Shown: positions 25,048 through 32,302, counted from the stretch's first letter. The stretch: DNA of 43,244 nucleotides from Streptomyces albicerus (GCF_008905045.1 NZ_VWMY01000010.1:1-43244), one strand, 5' to 3'. The notes: a model not told the origin generated them from the letters alone. Numbers and translations: made by a program.

Positions 25048-26427
25048 ATGATGGCGGCCATGGCCGCCATCACTGAGATACCAGGGCCCAAGGGCCTCCC
25101 TCTGCTCGGCTCGGCACTCGATCTCCAGCGCGACTCGCTGGACGCCTTTTTGCGCGCCCGGCGGGAGTACGGCGACGTGGTCCGCATCTCCGCCGGCCCA
25201 CCGGGACTGCGTACGGTGCTGCACTGCGTCTTCTCCGCGGAGGGCGCCCAGCAGGTCCTGGCCTCGCAGGCGGCCAACTTCCGCAAGGACAACCAGTTCT
25301 ACGAGGAGCTGCGGTTGTCCGCCGGCAACGGCCTGCTCACCAGCCAGGACGCCGACTACCTCCGCCAACGCCGTCTGATCCAGCCGCTGTTCACCAAGCG
25401 TCAGGTGGACGGCTACGCCACGGCGGTGACACTGGAGGCCGACGGCACGGTGGAGCGCTGGCGGGACGCCCCCGACGGCGTGGTCGACGTGGTCCGGGAG
25501 ATGGACCGCCTCGCACTGCGCACGGTTTCGCGCATCCTCTTCGGCGCGGACGTCGAGGCCGCCGTCGACGTCATCCACGACAACTTCCCCGTCATCAGCA
25601 AGTACGTGACGCTGCGCGGCTACTCCCCCGTCAACCCGCCGCGCTCCTGGCCCCTCCCGGCCAACCGCCGGGCCGAGGCGGCGACCCGAGCGGTCTACGC
25701 GATCTGCGACCGGATCATCGCGGAGCGCAGGGCGGCCGAGGCAACGGGCCCCACCACCGATGACGACCTGCTCTCCCTCCTCTCCCGGGCGAGCAGCGAG
25801 GAGGACGGCAGCCTCGACGCCGACGAGCTCCGCGACCAGGTCCTGGTCTTCCTGCTCGCGGGCCACGAGACGACCGCGACCTCCATGGCCTTCGCACTCC
25901 ACCTGCTCGCCCGGCATCCCGAGGCCCAGAAGCGGGCCCACGCGGAGGCCGACCGGCTGCCGTCCGGGCGTACCCCCTCGGCCGCCGACCTCGACGAACT
26001 CCCGTACCTGACGAGGGTGCTGAAGGAGGCCATGCGGCTGTACCCGGCCGCTCCGGTGGTCGGCCGCCGGTCGGTCGAGGCCGCGGAGGTCGGCGGACAC
26101 CTCATCCCCGCCGGCGCCGATGTCCTGGTCCTGCCCTGGGTCACCCACCGCCACCCGGACCTGTGGGACGACCCGGAACGCTTCGATCCCGACCGCTTCA
26201 CCCCCGACCGAGAGGCGGCCCGGCACCGCTACGCCTGGTTCCCCTTCGGCGGCGGCCCCCGCGCCTGCATCGGCCAGCACTTCTCGATGCTCGAGTCCGT
26301 ACTGGCCGTGGCGGCCCTGCTGCGCTCGTACGAACTGGAGGCGCTGGACACGGAGGTCCCGCTGGCGGCGGGGATCACGCTCCAGGCGACGGGCCCTGCG
26401 CGGGTGCGGGTGCGGGCCCGTACGTAA
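25048..26427 (+). CDS. Cytochrome P450
   Basis: The 459-residue soluble P450 shows all family motifs: I-helix oxygen-activation site AGHETTATS, K-helix EAMR (ExxR), the PERF-type segment DDPERFDPDRF and the haem loop FPFGGGPRACIGQHF with the Cys thiolate ligand. The N-terminal IPGPKGLPLLGS is the usual proline-rich start. It is of the class dependent on separate ferredoxin and reductase, neither of which is adjacent. It resembles terpene- or fatty-acid-oxidising Streptomyces P450s in the N-terminal half, but no substrate can be named. Three close ATGs (25048, 25051, 25060) are possible starts. It converges on a condensation-domain gene, with a shared terminator. Confidence 0.93.
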   Translation: MMAAMAAITEIPGPKGLPLLGSALDLQRDSLDAFLRARREYGDVVRISAGPPGLRTVLHCVFSAEGAQQVLASQAANFRKDNQFYEELRLSAGNGLLTSQDADYLRQRRLIQPLFTKRQVDGYATAVTLEADGTVERWRDAPDGVVDVVREMDRLALRTVSRILFGADVEAAVDVIHDNFPVISKYVTLRGYSPVNPPRSWPLPANRRAEAATRAVYAICDRIIAERRAAEATGPTTDDDLLSLLSRASSEEDGSLDADELRDQVLVFLLAGHETTATSMAFALHLLARHPEAQKRAHAEADRLPSGRTPSAADLDELPYLTRVLKEAMRLYPAAPVVGRRSVEAAEVGGHLIPAGADVLVLPWVTHRHPDLWDDPERFDPDRFTPDREAARHRYAWFPFGGGPRACIGQHFSMLESVLAVAALLRSYELEALDTEVPLAAGITLQATGPARVRVRART

Positions 26428-26532
26428 CCTCCGTAGCCTCAGCGACTGGCGCCCCGCGCGAGGATCACGGACGCGTTCGTCCCAGGGGCGGGGCAGGCCG
26501 TCGAGCCCTTCCTCGTCCACCAGTGGCCCAGA

Positions 26533-26564
26533 CCCTGCTTGTCGGCCACCGCCGACAAGCAAGG
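26533..26564. terminator. Bidirectional stem-loop between the P450 and condensation-domain genes
   Basis: CCCTGCTTGTCGGC and GCCGACAAGCAAGG pair over 14 positions with one mismatch around a CACC loop. It lies 10 bp from the stop of the condensation-domain gene and about 105 bp from the P450 stop. Confidence 0.75.
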
Positions 26565-26574
26565 TGTCGCGGAT

Positions 26575-27996
26575 TCACCCGGCAAGATCGTGTGATGCCA
26601 GTTCACGGAAAGCACGTTCCTCGCGGGCCACTGTGAGGATGACGTCCCGCAACCGCTCGACGTACAGCCGCATGTTCTTGTACGCGGCGTCGGTATTGGG
26701 GTAGCGGCAGGCGAACCACAGACCTTCGTGGAGTCGGTTGACCCAGACGCACACCTGGTCGCCGTAGGACACCCTGACGAGCCCGTAAGCCGTCAGCTCG
26801 GCCCAGCGCTCCGCCCCGGCGATCCCTCGCGCGTCGACGTACGAGACGATCGAGTACAGGTCGGGCGAGGTCGGGCGGAAGTCCGAGCCGAGCAGGCGCA
26901 GTACTCGGGCAAGCGGCATGCGTGCCAGCGACCTGTTGGCCTGCAGCTCGGCGCGCACGGCTTTCAGAGCGCCGGGGAAATCGGGCGCCTGGTCCATGGC
27001 GACCTCGATCGGCGCGCCGCCGACGTACCAGCCGACGGAGTCGCACCACTTCGACTTCACCCGGGTGTGGAACGGCACGACGGCGCGGTAGACGGGATGT
27101 CCGCCGATCTCGTGGACGATGAGGCTGGTGGCGGCCAGGATGCCGACGAGGCTGCCGCCGAAGGGCCGGCAGTACGACTCGAACGCCGCGGCCGTGTCCG
27201 CGTCGACGAGCATCTCGCGCATGAGTTTCTGCGTGGGCAGGGGGCCGCCGGCCTCAAGACCGAGTTGGACGGGGAAGTTGGGCAGCTTTCCGTTGCACCG
27301 CTGGATGAACTCCCGCCAGCGGCCGACGATCGCGTGCGTGTTGTCGATCCGGTCCGCGTCCGCCCGCTCGATCTCGCAGAAGTCGACGTAACTGCCGACC
27401 GGCGTCTCCTTCACGGGCCGGCCCTCGACGGCAGCCGCGTAGAGCTCGTGGATCTCCGCGGGGATGCGCTGGATGGAATAGGCGTCGACGTTGCTGTGGT
27501 CGAAGGCCATGTACACGCTGGCGCCGTCGTCCCTGATGACCGCCGCGTAGAGGAAGTTGGGCCAGCGCAGCGCGTTCGCGGCGGCGTCGAAACGGTCCTG
27601 CAGGTGCTGGACGAGCTCCGCCGCGTCGACGAAGTCACCGACCACCTCGCGGTGGAGTGACACGGCCTCGGTGTCGAGCGTGAACCGGCGCATCTCGTCG
27701 CCGTCCCAGCGGAAGCCGCTGCGCAGCGTCTCGTGCCGGAGCGTCCAGCTGCGCAGCGCGTCCTGCAGTGCGTCGAGGTCGACCCTGCCCGGGACGTCGA
27801 ATCCCGTACCGAGCCAGGTCGGCACGAACAGGCCGTCCTCCCGCACGGATCGGGCGGTCCTGATGTGCGACTCCTGGACGTACGCCGGCGGCCGGGGGTC
27901 CTCCGGAAGGCCCGCCGCCGCCGTGACGGTCGCCGGACTGAGCGCCCACTCGACAAGCCGTCCGGGCCGGACCTCGCAACGCTGGATGTCGGTCAT
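26575..27996 (-). CDS. Stand-alone condensation-domain acyltransferase
   Basis: The 473-residue protein has the two-lobed CoA-dependent acyltransferase/NRPS condensation fold. The catalytic motif HHxxxDG is represented by FDHSNVDAYS (about residue 170), keeping the second His and the Asp but with Ala in place of Gly. Other supports are LRHETLRSGFRWDG near the N-terminus, VGWYVGGAPIEV (the DFGWG-like latch region is replaced) and YPNTDAAYKNM near the end. Free-standing members make esters or amides on natural products, as in PapA-type enzymes. There is no adenylation or carrier protein beside it. The ATG at 27996 is preferred because homologous character starts there. An in-frame GTG at 28101 would read through an upstream leader and hairpin. 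Confidence 0.82.
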   Translation of the reverse strand: MTDIQRCEVRPGRLVEWALSPATVTAAAGLPEDPRPPAYVQESHIRTARSVREDGLFVPTWLGTGFDVPGRVDLDALQDALRSWTLRHETLRSGFRWDGDEMRRFTLDTEAVSLHREVVGDFVDAAELVQHLQDRFDAAANALRWPNFLYAAVIRDDGASVYMAFDHSNVDAYSIQRIPAEIHELYAAAVEGRPVKETPVGSYVDFCEIERADADRIDNTHAIVGRWREFIQRCNGKLPNFPVQLGLEAGGPLPTQKLMREMLVDADTAAAFESYCRPFGGSLVGILAATSLIVHEIGGHPVYRAVVPFHTRVKSKWCDSVGWYVGGAPIEVAMDQAPDFPGALKAVRAELQANRSLARMPLARVLRLLGSDFRPTSPDLYSIVSYVDARGIAGAERWAELTAYGLVRVSYGDQVCVWVNRLHEGLWFACRYPNTDAAYKNMRLYVERLRDVILTVAREERAFRELASHDLAG

Positions 27997-28030
27997 TCGC
28001 ACGGGCGTCTCCGTTCGCAGTTGGAGCCCG

Positions 28031-28048
28031 GATCGGGCGGACCCGATC
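28031..28048 (-). promoter_or_regulatory. Hairpin upstream of the condensation-domain gene
   Basis: GATCGGG-TCCG-CCCGATC is a perfect 7-bp stem with a 4-nt loop, 35 bp before the start at 27996 and directly overlapping the stop of a possible 13-codon leader. It could be an attenuator or simply a small stem; no anti-terminator partner was found. Confidence 0.35.
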
Positions 28049-28088
28049 AAGGGAATGCCGCGATCGCGAGCAGAGACACCCGGAACAT
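28047..28088 (-). CDS. Possible 13-residue leader peptide
   Basis: A short open frame reading MFRVSLLAIAAFP follows the ribosome-binding-like AAAGGTGGG and stops at the hairpin 28031-28048. It lies in front of the condensation-domain gene. It resembles a truncated signal peptide more than an amino-acid-rich attenuation leader. Weakly supported; it may be chance. Confidence 0.25.
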   Translation of the reverse strand: MFRVSLLAIAAFP

Positions 28089-28178
28089 GATGTTTTCCCA
28101 CCTTTGAGTGGATTGAGTGATCGGCGGATGTGAGCCAATCGGTCCGCCGAGCAATCCGGTGGGATCAACCCAGGCATT

Positions 28179-28364
28179 TCAGCCCACGAGCAGATCGCGT
28201 TCGAGAGCGCGGAGTTCCTTCGAATCCAGGCCAAGGGCCCACTTCTCGTACGCGGAGAAGAAGCCGCACTTCGAACGGAGCTCGTCGAACTGGTAGTTGA
28301 GGCCCTCGGGGCACACATAGAGGAGCGGCTCCTGGATCTCGACCCGCTCCGAGGGGAAGCGCAC
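28179..28364 (-). CDS. Small hypothetical protein or gene remnant upstream of the condensation-domain gene
   Basis: A 61-residue frame encodes VRFPSERVEIQEPLLYVCPE, then DELRSKCGFFSAYEKWALG and LDSKELRALERDLLVG. Its normal amino-acid mix and aromatic content look like real protein. It has two Cys and no signal peptide. The GTG at 28364 is preceded by GGGAGGGTGAGGTGG. The frame stays open further upstream, but that part is GC-block sequence without protein character. It may be an intact small gene or the 3' relic of a longer one. I do not recognise it. Confidence 0.4.
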   Translation of the reverse strand: MRFPSERVEIQEPLLYVCPEGLNYQFDELRSKCGFFSAYEKWALGLDSKELRALERDLLVG

Positions 28365-28439
28365 ATCCCACCTCACCCTCCCGCCACGCCCGGGATGACT
28401 CAATGAACCGGACCGCAGCGCGGACGAGTTGCGATGAAA

Positions 28440-28625
28440 CACCGCGAGTAACCGACCTCTCACCACCTGGCGAAAGCTCGAACCCTCCCAAGGGGAACCC
28501 TCGCCCCCAGGGCGAGCAGGCGGAGCCCCCCATCGCCAAGTAAGCCTGAAGCAGGCCCAGTTGAGTTGTCGCTGCCGCAGATCGGGCGGGCGCCACCACG
28601 TGTCCGACCCGCCCTCGACAACCCC
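28440..28625. ncRNA. Structured GC-rich block, possible non-coding RNA
   Basis: Nested pairings fill this gene-free gap. GGCGA (28469-28473) pairs with TCGCC (28533-28537) and encloses the hairpin TCGCCC-CCA-GGGCGA (28501-28515). GCCTG/CAGGC (28544-28556) forms a second hairpin. GTTGTCG (28565-28571) pairs with CGACAAC (28616-28622) around GGGCGGG/CCCGCCC (28584-28590 with 28608-28614). Neither strand has convincing coding sequence here. I have the impression that similar sequence recurs in Streptomyces genomes, which would fit a mobile or regulatory RNA, but I cannot name it or give its strand. Confidence 0.35.
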
Positions 28626-28738
28626 GCATGCGCCCATGTCCCCGCCGGGACACGGGATATCCACAGCGTGGAATACCCCGGATGACTACTGCTAGTGTTC
28701 GTTCAGTCACGGTAGGCAATCAGCCTCGACGTACTGGC

Positions 28739-28758
28739 AATGAAGGACCGAGGGTTCC
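28739..28758 (+). promoter_or_regulatory. Conserved 5' leader with ribosome-binding site, copy 1
   Basis: AATGAAGGACCGAGGGTTCC directly precedes the ATG of the ECSPQ-type gene. The same leader (TTGAAGGGCCGAGG-GTTCC and variants) precedes the genes starting at 33296 (minus), 33812 and, more diverged, 30613. The conserved GAAGG and GAGG blocks would serve as ribosome-binding site; the conservation extends past what that needs. Confidence 0.65.
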
Positions 28759-29001
28759 ATGCGTAAGCTTCAGCAGGCCATGATCGCAGCAGTGGCGGCT
28801 GGCGGTCTGTCCGCCATCGGTGCCGGCGCAGGCACCGCCTACGCCGGCGACGGCGTGCCGCACGTGTCCGACCTCTACCGCCCCTACCAGGAGTGCAGCC
28901 CGCAGACGGTGGCCCAGAACGACATCCCGATCGGCGTGCTCGGTCTCGCCGAGAACCTCGACACCACCTGCGGCCAGTTCAACCAGGCCTTCTCTGGCTG
29001 A
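28759..29001 (+). CDS. Small secreted ECSPQ-type protein, first gene of the array
   Basis: The 80-residue precursor has the signal peptide MRKLQQAMIAAVAAGGLSAI, cleaved near TAYA-GDG, leaving about 52 residues. The mature part reads YRPYQECSPQ, NDIPIGVLGLAEN and TTCGQFNQ, with two cysteines. The same frame of ECSPQ, a small hydrophobic patch and a TC-x-Q-x-N end occurs in the gene at 32820-33296. The NDIPIGVLGL segment and the Cys-Gln-Asn end recall rodlins of aerial hyphae, but overall similarity is weak and length differs. Secreted; function unknown. It shares its 5' leader with other array genes. Confidence 0.8.
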   Translation: MRKLQQAMIAAVAAGGLSAIGAGAGTAYAGDGVPHVSDLYRPYQECSPQTVAQNDIPIGVLGLAENLDTTCGQFNQAFSG

Positions 29002-29037
29002 GGTCAGCGACGTAATCGTGCGCGACGCTTTCCGCGA

Positions 29038-29065
29038 GCCCCTCGGGGTCACTCCCCGAAGGGGC
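29038..29065 (+). terminator. Stem-loop after the first array gene
   Basis: GCCCCTCGGGG and CCCCGAAGGGGC pair around TCACT with one bulged A, 37 bp past the stop codon at 29001. Confidence 0.65.
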
Positions 29066-29199
29066 CCGTTCATGTGCGGGGTGGGGCGGCCTGGAGCGCG
29101 AGGCCGCTCCGCCGGCCCGCCCGCGTTCACGATGACTCTGAAATCCGGCGCGTCGATGACCGGTTGCCGGCATTTCGGACTGGCTTGCCGTAGCCATGA

Positions 29200-29367
29200 G
29201 GAGTCCTGCAGAGCGGCATCCGCCAGTCGCGCGACCTGAGCCTCGAAGTCCTTGGCGAGGTCGGGCCGCTCAACGGCGTACTGGGCAACGTGTTCGGCAG
29301 CGAGGGTCCGCAGAGCGCCCGGACCGCACCGATCGGCTCGGGCACGGACTGCAGCAAGAGCGCCTTC
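29200..29367 (+). pseudogene. 5'-truncated SHD/NGEGN-type secreted protein gene
   Basis: An open frame after a TGA at 29197 reads LQSGIRQSRDLSLEVLGEVG, LNGVLGNVFGSEG and PIGSGTDCSKSAF. Aligned with the genes at 31695, 32310 and 34690 it keeps LG-xVG-xLNGxLGN, EG and the final C-x(2)-SAF. It has lost the first Cys (R in its place), the NGEGN motif and the whole signal peptide; no start codon precedes it. The frame runs on beyond 29367, where paralogues stop. A decayed copy. Confidence 0.75.
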
Positions 29368-29537
29368 AGAGCAGTGCCTTCAGCAGGTCAGCCCTTCAAC
29401 TTCGTAAGCGAAACGGACCCGAACGTCCCGGACTTGGGTCGGACGCCGGAGCCCGTCTCTCCGACATCCCAGGGCCCGACGCGGCCGGTTCGCGGCGCAC
29501 GGCGCCCGGGGCACCCCTCACAAAGGAGACGCATCAC

Positions 29538-29903
29538 ATGTTCAGCAGGAAGAAGATCGCGGCGGTCTCGGGGCTTCTCGGCGGCCTCGCCCTGACCTGT
29601 ACCGGTGTCACCCAGGTGCACGCCGCAGTGGGCCCGGGCACCTGCTCTGTCGACGCTCAGGGCAACATCACCTGCGTCCAACGGGTCAGCGGCGAGAAGG
29701 CCGAGGATGGCGGGTTCGTCCTCCGCCAGGCACAGGGCTGCGTGCCGATGAAGCCCTTCTCGTTGCCCGGCATCCCCCTTCTGAATAATGGGAGTACGCG
29801 GATCGGGCCCGAGGTGACCTGTCTGCCCACCACGACGTCGGCGCCCGACAGCAGTGACAAGAGTGAAGGCGGTCTGGGGCTGCCTGGCGGTCTGCTGAGC
29901 TGA
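29538..29903 (+). CDS. Secreted four-cysteine MFSR-type protein
   Basis: The 121-residue precursor starts MFSRKKIAAVSGLLGGLAL, with likely cleavage near VHA-AVG. The mature part has four Cys in the pattern C-x9-CV-x20-CV-x26-C, with DAQGNITCV, RQAQGCVPM and IGPEVTCLP as landmarks. The gene at 31104-31454 has the same pattern, so two disulphides are likely. The tail is Ser/Gly-rich. AAAGGAGAC stands eight bases before the ATG. It follows a broken SHD-type gene, the same order as at 30613-31454. No known domain recognised. Confidence 0.85.
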   Translation: MFSRKKIAAVSGLLGGLALTCTGVTQVHAAVGPGTCSVDAQGNITCVQRVSGEKAEDGGFVLRQAQGCVPMKPFSLPGIPLLNNGSTRIGPEVTCLPTTTSAPDSSDKSEGGLGLPGGLLS

Positions 29904-29942
29904 GCCCCGGTACGGAATCTTCCGACACCGTCCTCACCTTCA

Positions 29943-29990
29943 AGCAGCGGATGGCCGGACCGGGGTGACCCGGGCCGGCCATCCGCTGCT
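29943..29990 (+). terminator. Strong stem-loop terminator after the first MFSR gene
   Basis: AGCAGCGGATGGCCGG and CCGGCCATCCGCTGCT form a perfect 16-bp stem, with extra pairing (CCGGG/CCCGG type) in the loop. Confidence 0.85.
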
Positions 29991-30303
29991 TCCGCGTCCA
30001 CGCGAGCGCCCGGTCGCGCAGCGCGCGTCGGCGGGCAAACGGGTGACCGCCCGTCACCGCCCGTGACTCGGCCCCGGGGAATCGTCGTTTCCAGGGAAGA
30101 ACGGCGAGCCCACGACCCGGCCGCATCTCCAGCTCTCTCATCCCCTTTCAACTCCGTGGCGGGGCGGACGGAAGGGTGCTTCGCCATAAGCCGACACGGC
30201 GCACAGAAGGGCCCAAGATCCCAAATGACTACGTTTCGTGTGTATATGCTCACATTAAGTAGTCGAACCAGGGCACCATGCCCGGGTAAGAAAGGGTCAA
30301 ACT
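29991..30303. other. Gene-free gap upstream of the His/Gly-rich gene
   Basis: The first part is GC-rich and holds one copy of the GGGTGAC-N12-CCCGTGAC motif (30041-30067). The second part (about 30215-30265) is notably AT-rich for this genome (CTACGTTTCGTGTGTATATG) and is a likely promoter region for the gene at 30304. No gene is seen. Confidence 0.6.
30041..30067 (+). promoter_or_regulatory. Repeated upstream motif, copy 1
   Basis: GGGTGAC, 12 nt, CCCGTGAC, preceded by GGCAAAC. The copy at 33568-33595 and the inverted copy at 33440-33466 have the same blocks at the same spacing. Downstream of this copy, GGGGAATCGTCGTTTCCAG also matches the sequence following the 33568 copy. It lies 237 bp before the start at 30304. 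Confidence 0.5.
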
Positions 30304-30591
30304 ATGCGCAAGTTTCAGCGCGTTGCGGTCGTAGCCGCAGCGATCGCGGGGCTGTCCACCATCGGCGCCGGCGTCAGCTTCGCCCACGGCGAGGGCGAGG
30401 GCGACGGCTTCGATGGAGTCACCGCGGTGGCTTCCTCGCAGGCCAACGCCGTGGCCAACTACGGCGGCACCCCGCACGGTCACGGGCGCCACGGCGGTCC
30501 GCAGGCGGCTCCGCACTTCGCGCCCCAGAACGGATTCAACTTCGCGCCGACGGACATTTTCGGTCACGGCTCCGCTCCGCACGGCTCCTAG
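30304..30591 (+). CDS. Small secreted His/Gly-rich protein
   Basis: The 95-residue precursor begins MRKFQRVAVVAAAIAGLSTI, cleaved near SFA-HGE. The mature ~67 residues are rich in His, Gly, Ala and Asn (HGEGEGDGF, HGHGRHGGPQAAPHFAPQ) and have no Cys. The signal peptide belongs to the same family as those of the neighbouring MRKLQ-type proteins. His/Gly richness may mean metal binding, which is speculation. The next reading frame starts 21 bp downstream. Confidence 0.78.
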   Translation: MRKFQRVAVVAAAIAGLSTIGAGVSFAHGEGEGDGFDGVTAVASSQANAVANYGGTPHGHGRHGGPQAAPHFAPQNGFNFAPTDIFGHGSAPHGS

Positions 30592-30612
30592 TAAAGAAGC
30601 GCCGAGGGCTCG

Positions 30613-30999
30613 ATGCGCAAGTTTCAGCGGGCTGCGGTCGTAGCCGCAGCGGTCGTGGGGCGGGTCGCTCCGTACTCCGCGCCGCAGTGGGCCCCGTAGG
30701 TCGTTTCGCAGGTGGTCGCGCCGCAGCCCGCACCCTGGTCGGCCCAGCAATCGGTCGCCTCGCGGACCATTGCGTCGCACATCGCCTCGGAACGCCACAA
30801 CAGGCGCATCGAAATCCGTCAGAACACCCTATGCACCGTATCCAAGTCGCACGGTCTGAACGTCCATTTCCTGGATCAGCCCGGGCTGCTCAACGGTGTG
30901 CTGGATAACACCCTCAACGGCAATGGCAGCCCGGACGCGCAGCAAACCCACCAGGGTGCGCGCCCGGGCTGCAACAATTCCGTCGCCGGACGCAGTTGA
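30613..30999 (+). pseudogene. SHD/NGEGN-type secreted protein gene interrupted by an in-frame TAG
   Basis: The frame opens with ATG and MRKFQRAAVVAAAVVG, behind a diverged copy of the array leader. It meets TAG at 30697-30699 and then stays open in the same frame to a TGA at 30997. After the stop it encodes a PQPAPW spacer, then CTVSKSHGLNVHFL, GLLNGVLDNTLNGNG and PGCNNSVAG, the conserved two-Cys domain of the family. The signal peptide is also shortened. A single nonsense mutation in an otherwise open frame suggests recent inactivation or, less likely, readthrough. Confidence 0.72.
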
Positions 31000-31103
31000 A
31001 GACGCGTCAGGCGCTGGGTCCCGCATTTCGGCCTCCTCCAAGGCTTGGGCTCAAGCCGATCAACGGCAGGCGCCCGGGTCTCGATTGCAAAGGAACTCAG
31101 CAC

Positions 31104-31454
31104 ATGTTCAGTCGGCAGAAGATCGCAACCGTCTCGGGGCTCATCGGCAGTCTCGCCGTGATCTACGTCGGCGCCGCGCAGGCGTACGCCAATGAACCCC
31201 CGCGAAATTGCAAGACCTCCGCCCAGGGTGAAACCATCTGCGTTCGCAAGAGCGAGGTCGTCCGCACCGACAAGGACGGCAGGTATGTCATCAAGCAGAC
31301 GCAGAACTGCGTGACGATGGAGCGGCCGCGCTTGGTGTGGGGTCCCGAGAACGGCCTGCTGAAAAAGGGGACCACAAAGGTCGGGCCGGTCGTTGAGTGC
31401 TCCAACAAGGTGACGCTGCCCAAGGGCTTCAAGCCGCCTCATTTCAAGTTCTGA
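31104..31454 (+). CDS. Secreted four-cysteine MFSR-type protein, second copy
   Basis: The 116-residue precursor starts MFSRQKIATVSGLIGSLAVI, with likely cleavage after AQAYA. Four Cys lie in C-x9-CV-x21-CV-x29-C spacing (NCKTSAQGETICV, QTQNCVTM, VGPVVECSN), the same framework as the gene at 29538-29903. The mature protein is basic (tail KGFKPPHFKF). AAAGGAAC precedes the ATG. It directly follows a broken SHD-type gene, repeating the order of the upstream pair. Confidence 0.85.
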   Translation: MFSRQKIATVSGLIGSLAVIYVGAAQAYANEPPRNCKTSAQGETICVRKSEVVRTDKDGRYVIKQTQNCVTMERPRLVWGPENGLLKKGTTKVGPVVECSNKVTLPKGFKPPHFKF

Positions 31455-31467
31455 GGCGCAATCGGCG

Positions 31468-31503
31468 AATGCCGGACCGGGACTGTTCTCCCGATCCGGC
31501 ATT
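31468..31503 (+). terminator. Stem-loop terminator after the second MFSR gene
   Basis: AATGCCGGA and TCCGGCATT pair perfectly, with inner CCGGGA/TCCCG pairing, 14 bp past the stop codon. Confidence 0.8.
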
Positions 31504-31647
31504 TCGGCTTTCTGGGGCGGCGGTCGACCCGTGGCCCGATGGAACTCTCCCATGGCGCGACGGAATGGGACAAGGCTTTCTTCCGATGCTTCCTTCCGAC
31601 CCTTTCTGCCGACGCTTTCTGTCGACGCTTTCTGTCGACATAAAAAC

Positions 31648-31680
31648 CTCGGTGCCCCGGCCTGTGGCCGGGGCACCGAG
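31648..31680 (-). terminator. Rho-independent terminator of the SHD-type gene at 31695
   Basis: CTCGGTGCCCCGGCC and GGCCGGGGCACCGAG form a perfect 15-bp stem with a TGT loop. On the minus strand it is followed by GGTTTTTA, giving a classical T-tract. It is 14 bp past the stop codon. Confidence 0.9.
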
Positions 31681-31694
31681 AGAAAGGTTCTGAC

Positions 31695-31991
31695 TTACTT
31701 GCCGCCGACGCTGTTGTTGCAGCCCATGGTCGAACCCAGGGAGGTCGTCTGCGCACCCGGGTTGCCTTCGCCGTTCAGCAAGTTGCCGCCCAGGCCGTTG
31801 GCGACGCCGACCTGGCCGAGGATGTCGACGTTGGCGTCGTGTGACCGGCAGGTGGTGCTCTGGAAGACGTTGAGACCACCGCCGTGACCCCGGCCGCCCG
31901 GACCTCCGTCGGCGTGGGCAGCGCCGGCACTCAGGAGTCCGACGCTCCCGAGGGCGGCGACCAGGACGGCAGCCTTGCGGAGCTTGTGCAT
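31695..31991 (-). CDS. Small secreted SHD/NGEGN-type protein
   Basis: The 98-residue precursor starts MHKLRKAAVLVAALGSVGLL, cleaved near AHA-DGG. After a Gly-rich stretch comes the family domain: QSTTCRSHDANVDILGQVG, NGLGGNLLNGEGNPGAQTT and LGSTMGCNNS. Two Cys, near the start and end of the domain, probably bond. Three intact and two broken copies lie in this array. The repeated NG/GN/LNG pattern resembles chaplin composition but not its domain. GGAGATGAA before the ATG is the ribosome-binding site. Confidence 0.85.
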   Translation of the reverse strand: MHKLRKAAVLVAALGSVGLLSAGAAHADGGPGGRGHGGGLNVFQSTTCRSHDANVDILGQVGVANGLGGNLLNGEGNPGAQTTSLGSTMGCNNSVGGK

Positions 31992-32096
31992 TTCATCTCC
32001 GATGGAGTGAGGTGGATGCGATCTGTAATAGACCGCCTTCGTACAGTTACGGAGGCTAATAGGAAATAACCTCGAAACACCCTGTGGCGCGCCGAA
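31992..32096 (-). repeat. Duplicated ~100-bp upstream region, copy 1
   Basis: From the start codon outwards this region matches 32601-32702 almost throughout (CATCTCCGATGGAGTGAGGT, GGATGCGRTCYGTAATAGAC, CGCCTTCGTAC/CGCTTCGTAC). It must carry the promoter and leader common to the two SHD-type genes. On the minus strand TTATTTCCTATTAGCC corresponds to TATTTCGTACTAATC in the other copy and may hold the -10 region. Confidence 0.8.
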
Positions 32097-32235
32097 TTCG
32101 ATGAATCCTCACCACCTTGGCCGAAGGCCGGGAAATGCCGCGCCCCGCGCGTGAATTCGCGACGTCGGCACCGGTCTCTTTCGGCTCGGTCGCCGCTGAC
32201 GATGCCGATCGGATGGCCACTTCGACACAAAAAGG

Positions 32236-32270
32236 GTCCCGGCACCGGGCCTGAGGCTCAGTGCCGGGAC
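32236..32270 (-). terminator. Distal stem-loop after the SHD-type gene at 32310
   Basis: GTCCCGGCAC and GTGCCGGGAC pair perfectly around a loop with further GC pairing. Followed on the minus strand by CCTTTTTGTG, giving a T-tract. Confidence 0.85.
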
Positions 32271-32284
32271 ATGTTTCCCGCTGT

Positions 32285-32302
32285 CGGCCGCCTAAGCGGC
32301 CG
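32285..32302 (-). terminator. Proximal hairpin after the SHD-type gene at 32310
   Basis: CGGCCGC-CTAA-GCGGCCG, a perfect 7-bp stem only 7 bp after the stop codon, forming a tandem terminator with 32236-32270. Confidence 0.7.

Noticed and set aside
28165..28719. Long minus-strand frames across the structured block
   Set aside because: Sequence such as PPARPGGEGSPWEGSSF looks like translated GC-rich structure, not protein. Only the last 61 codons of one frame look real.
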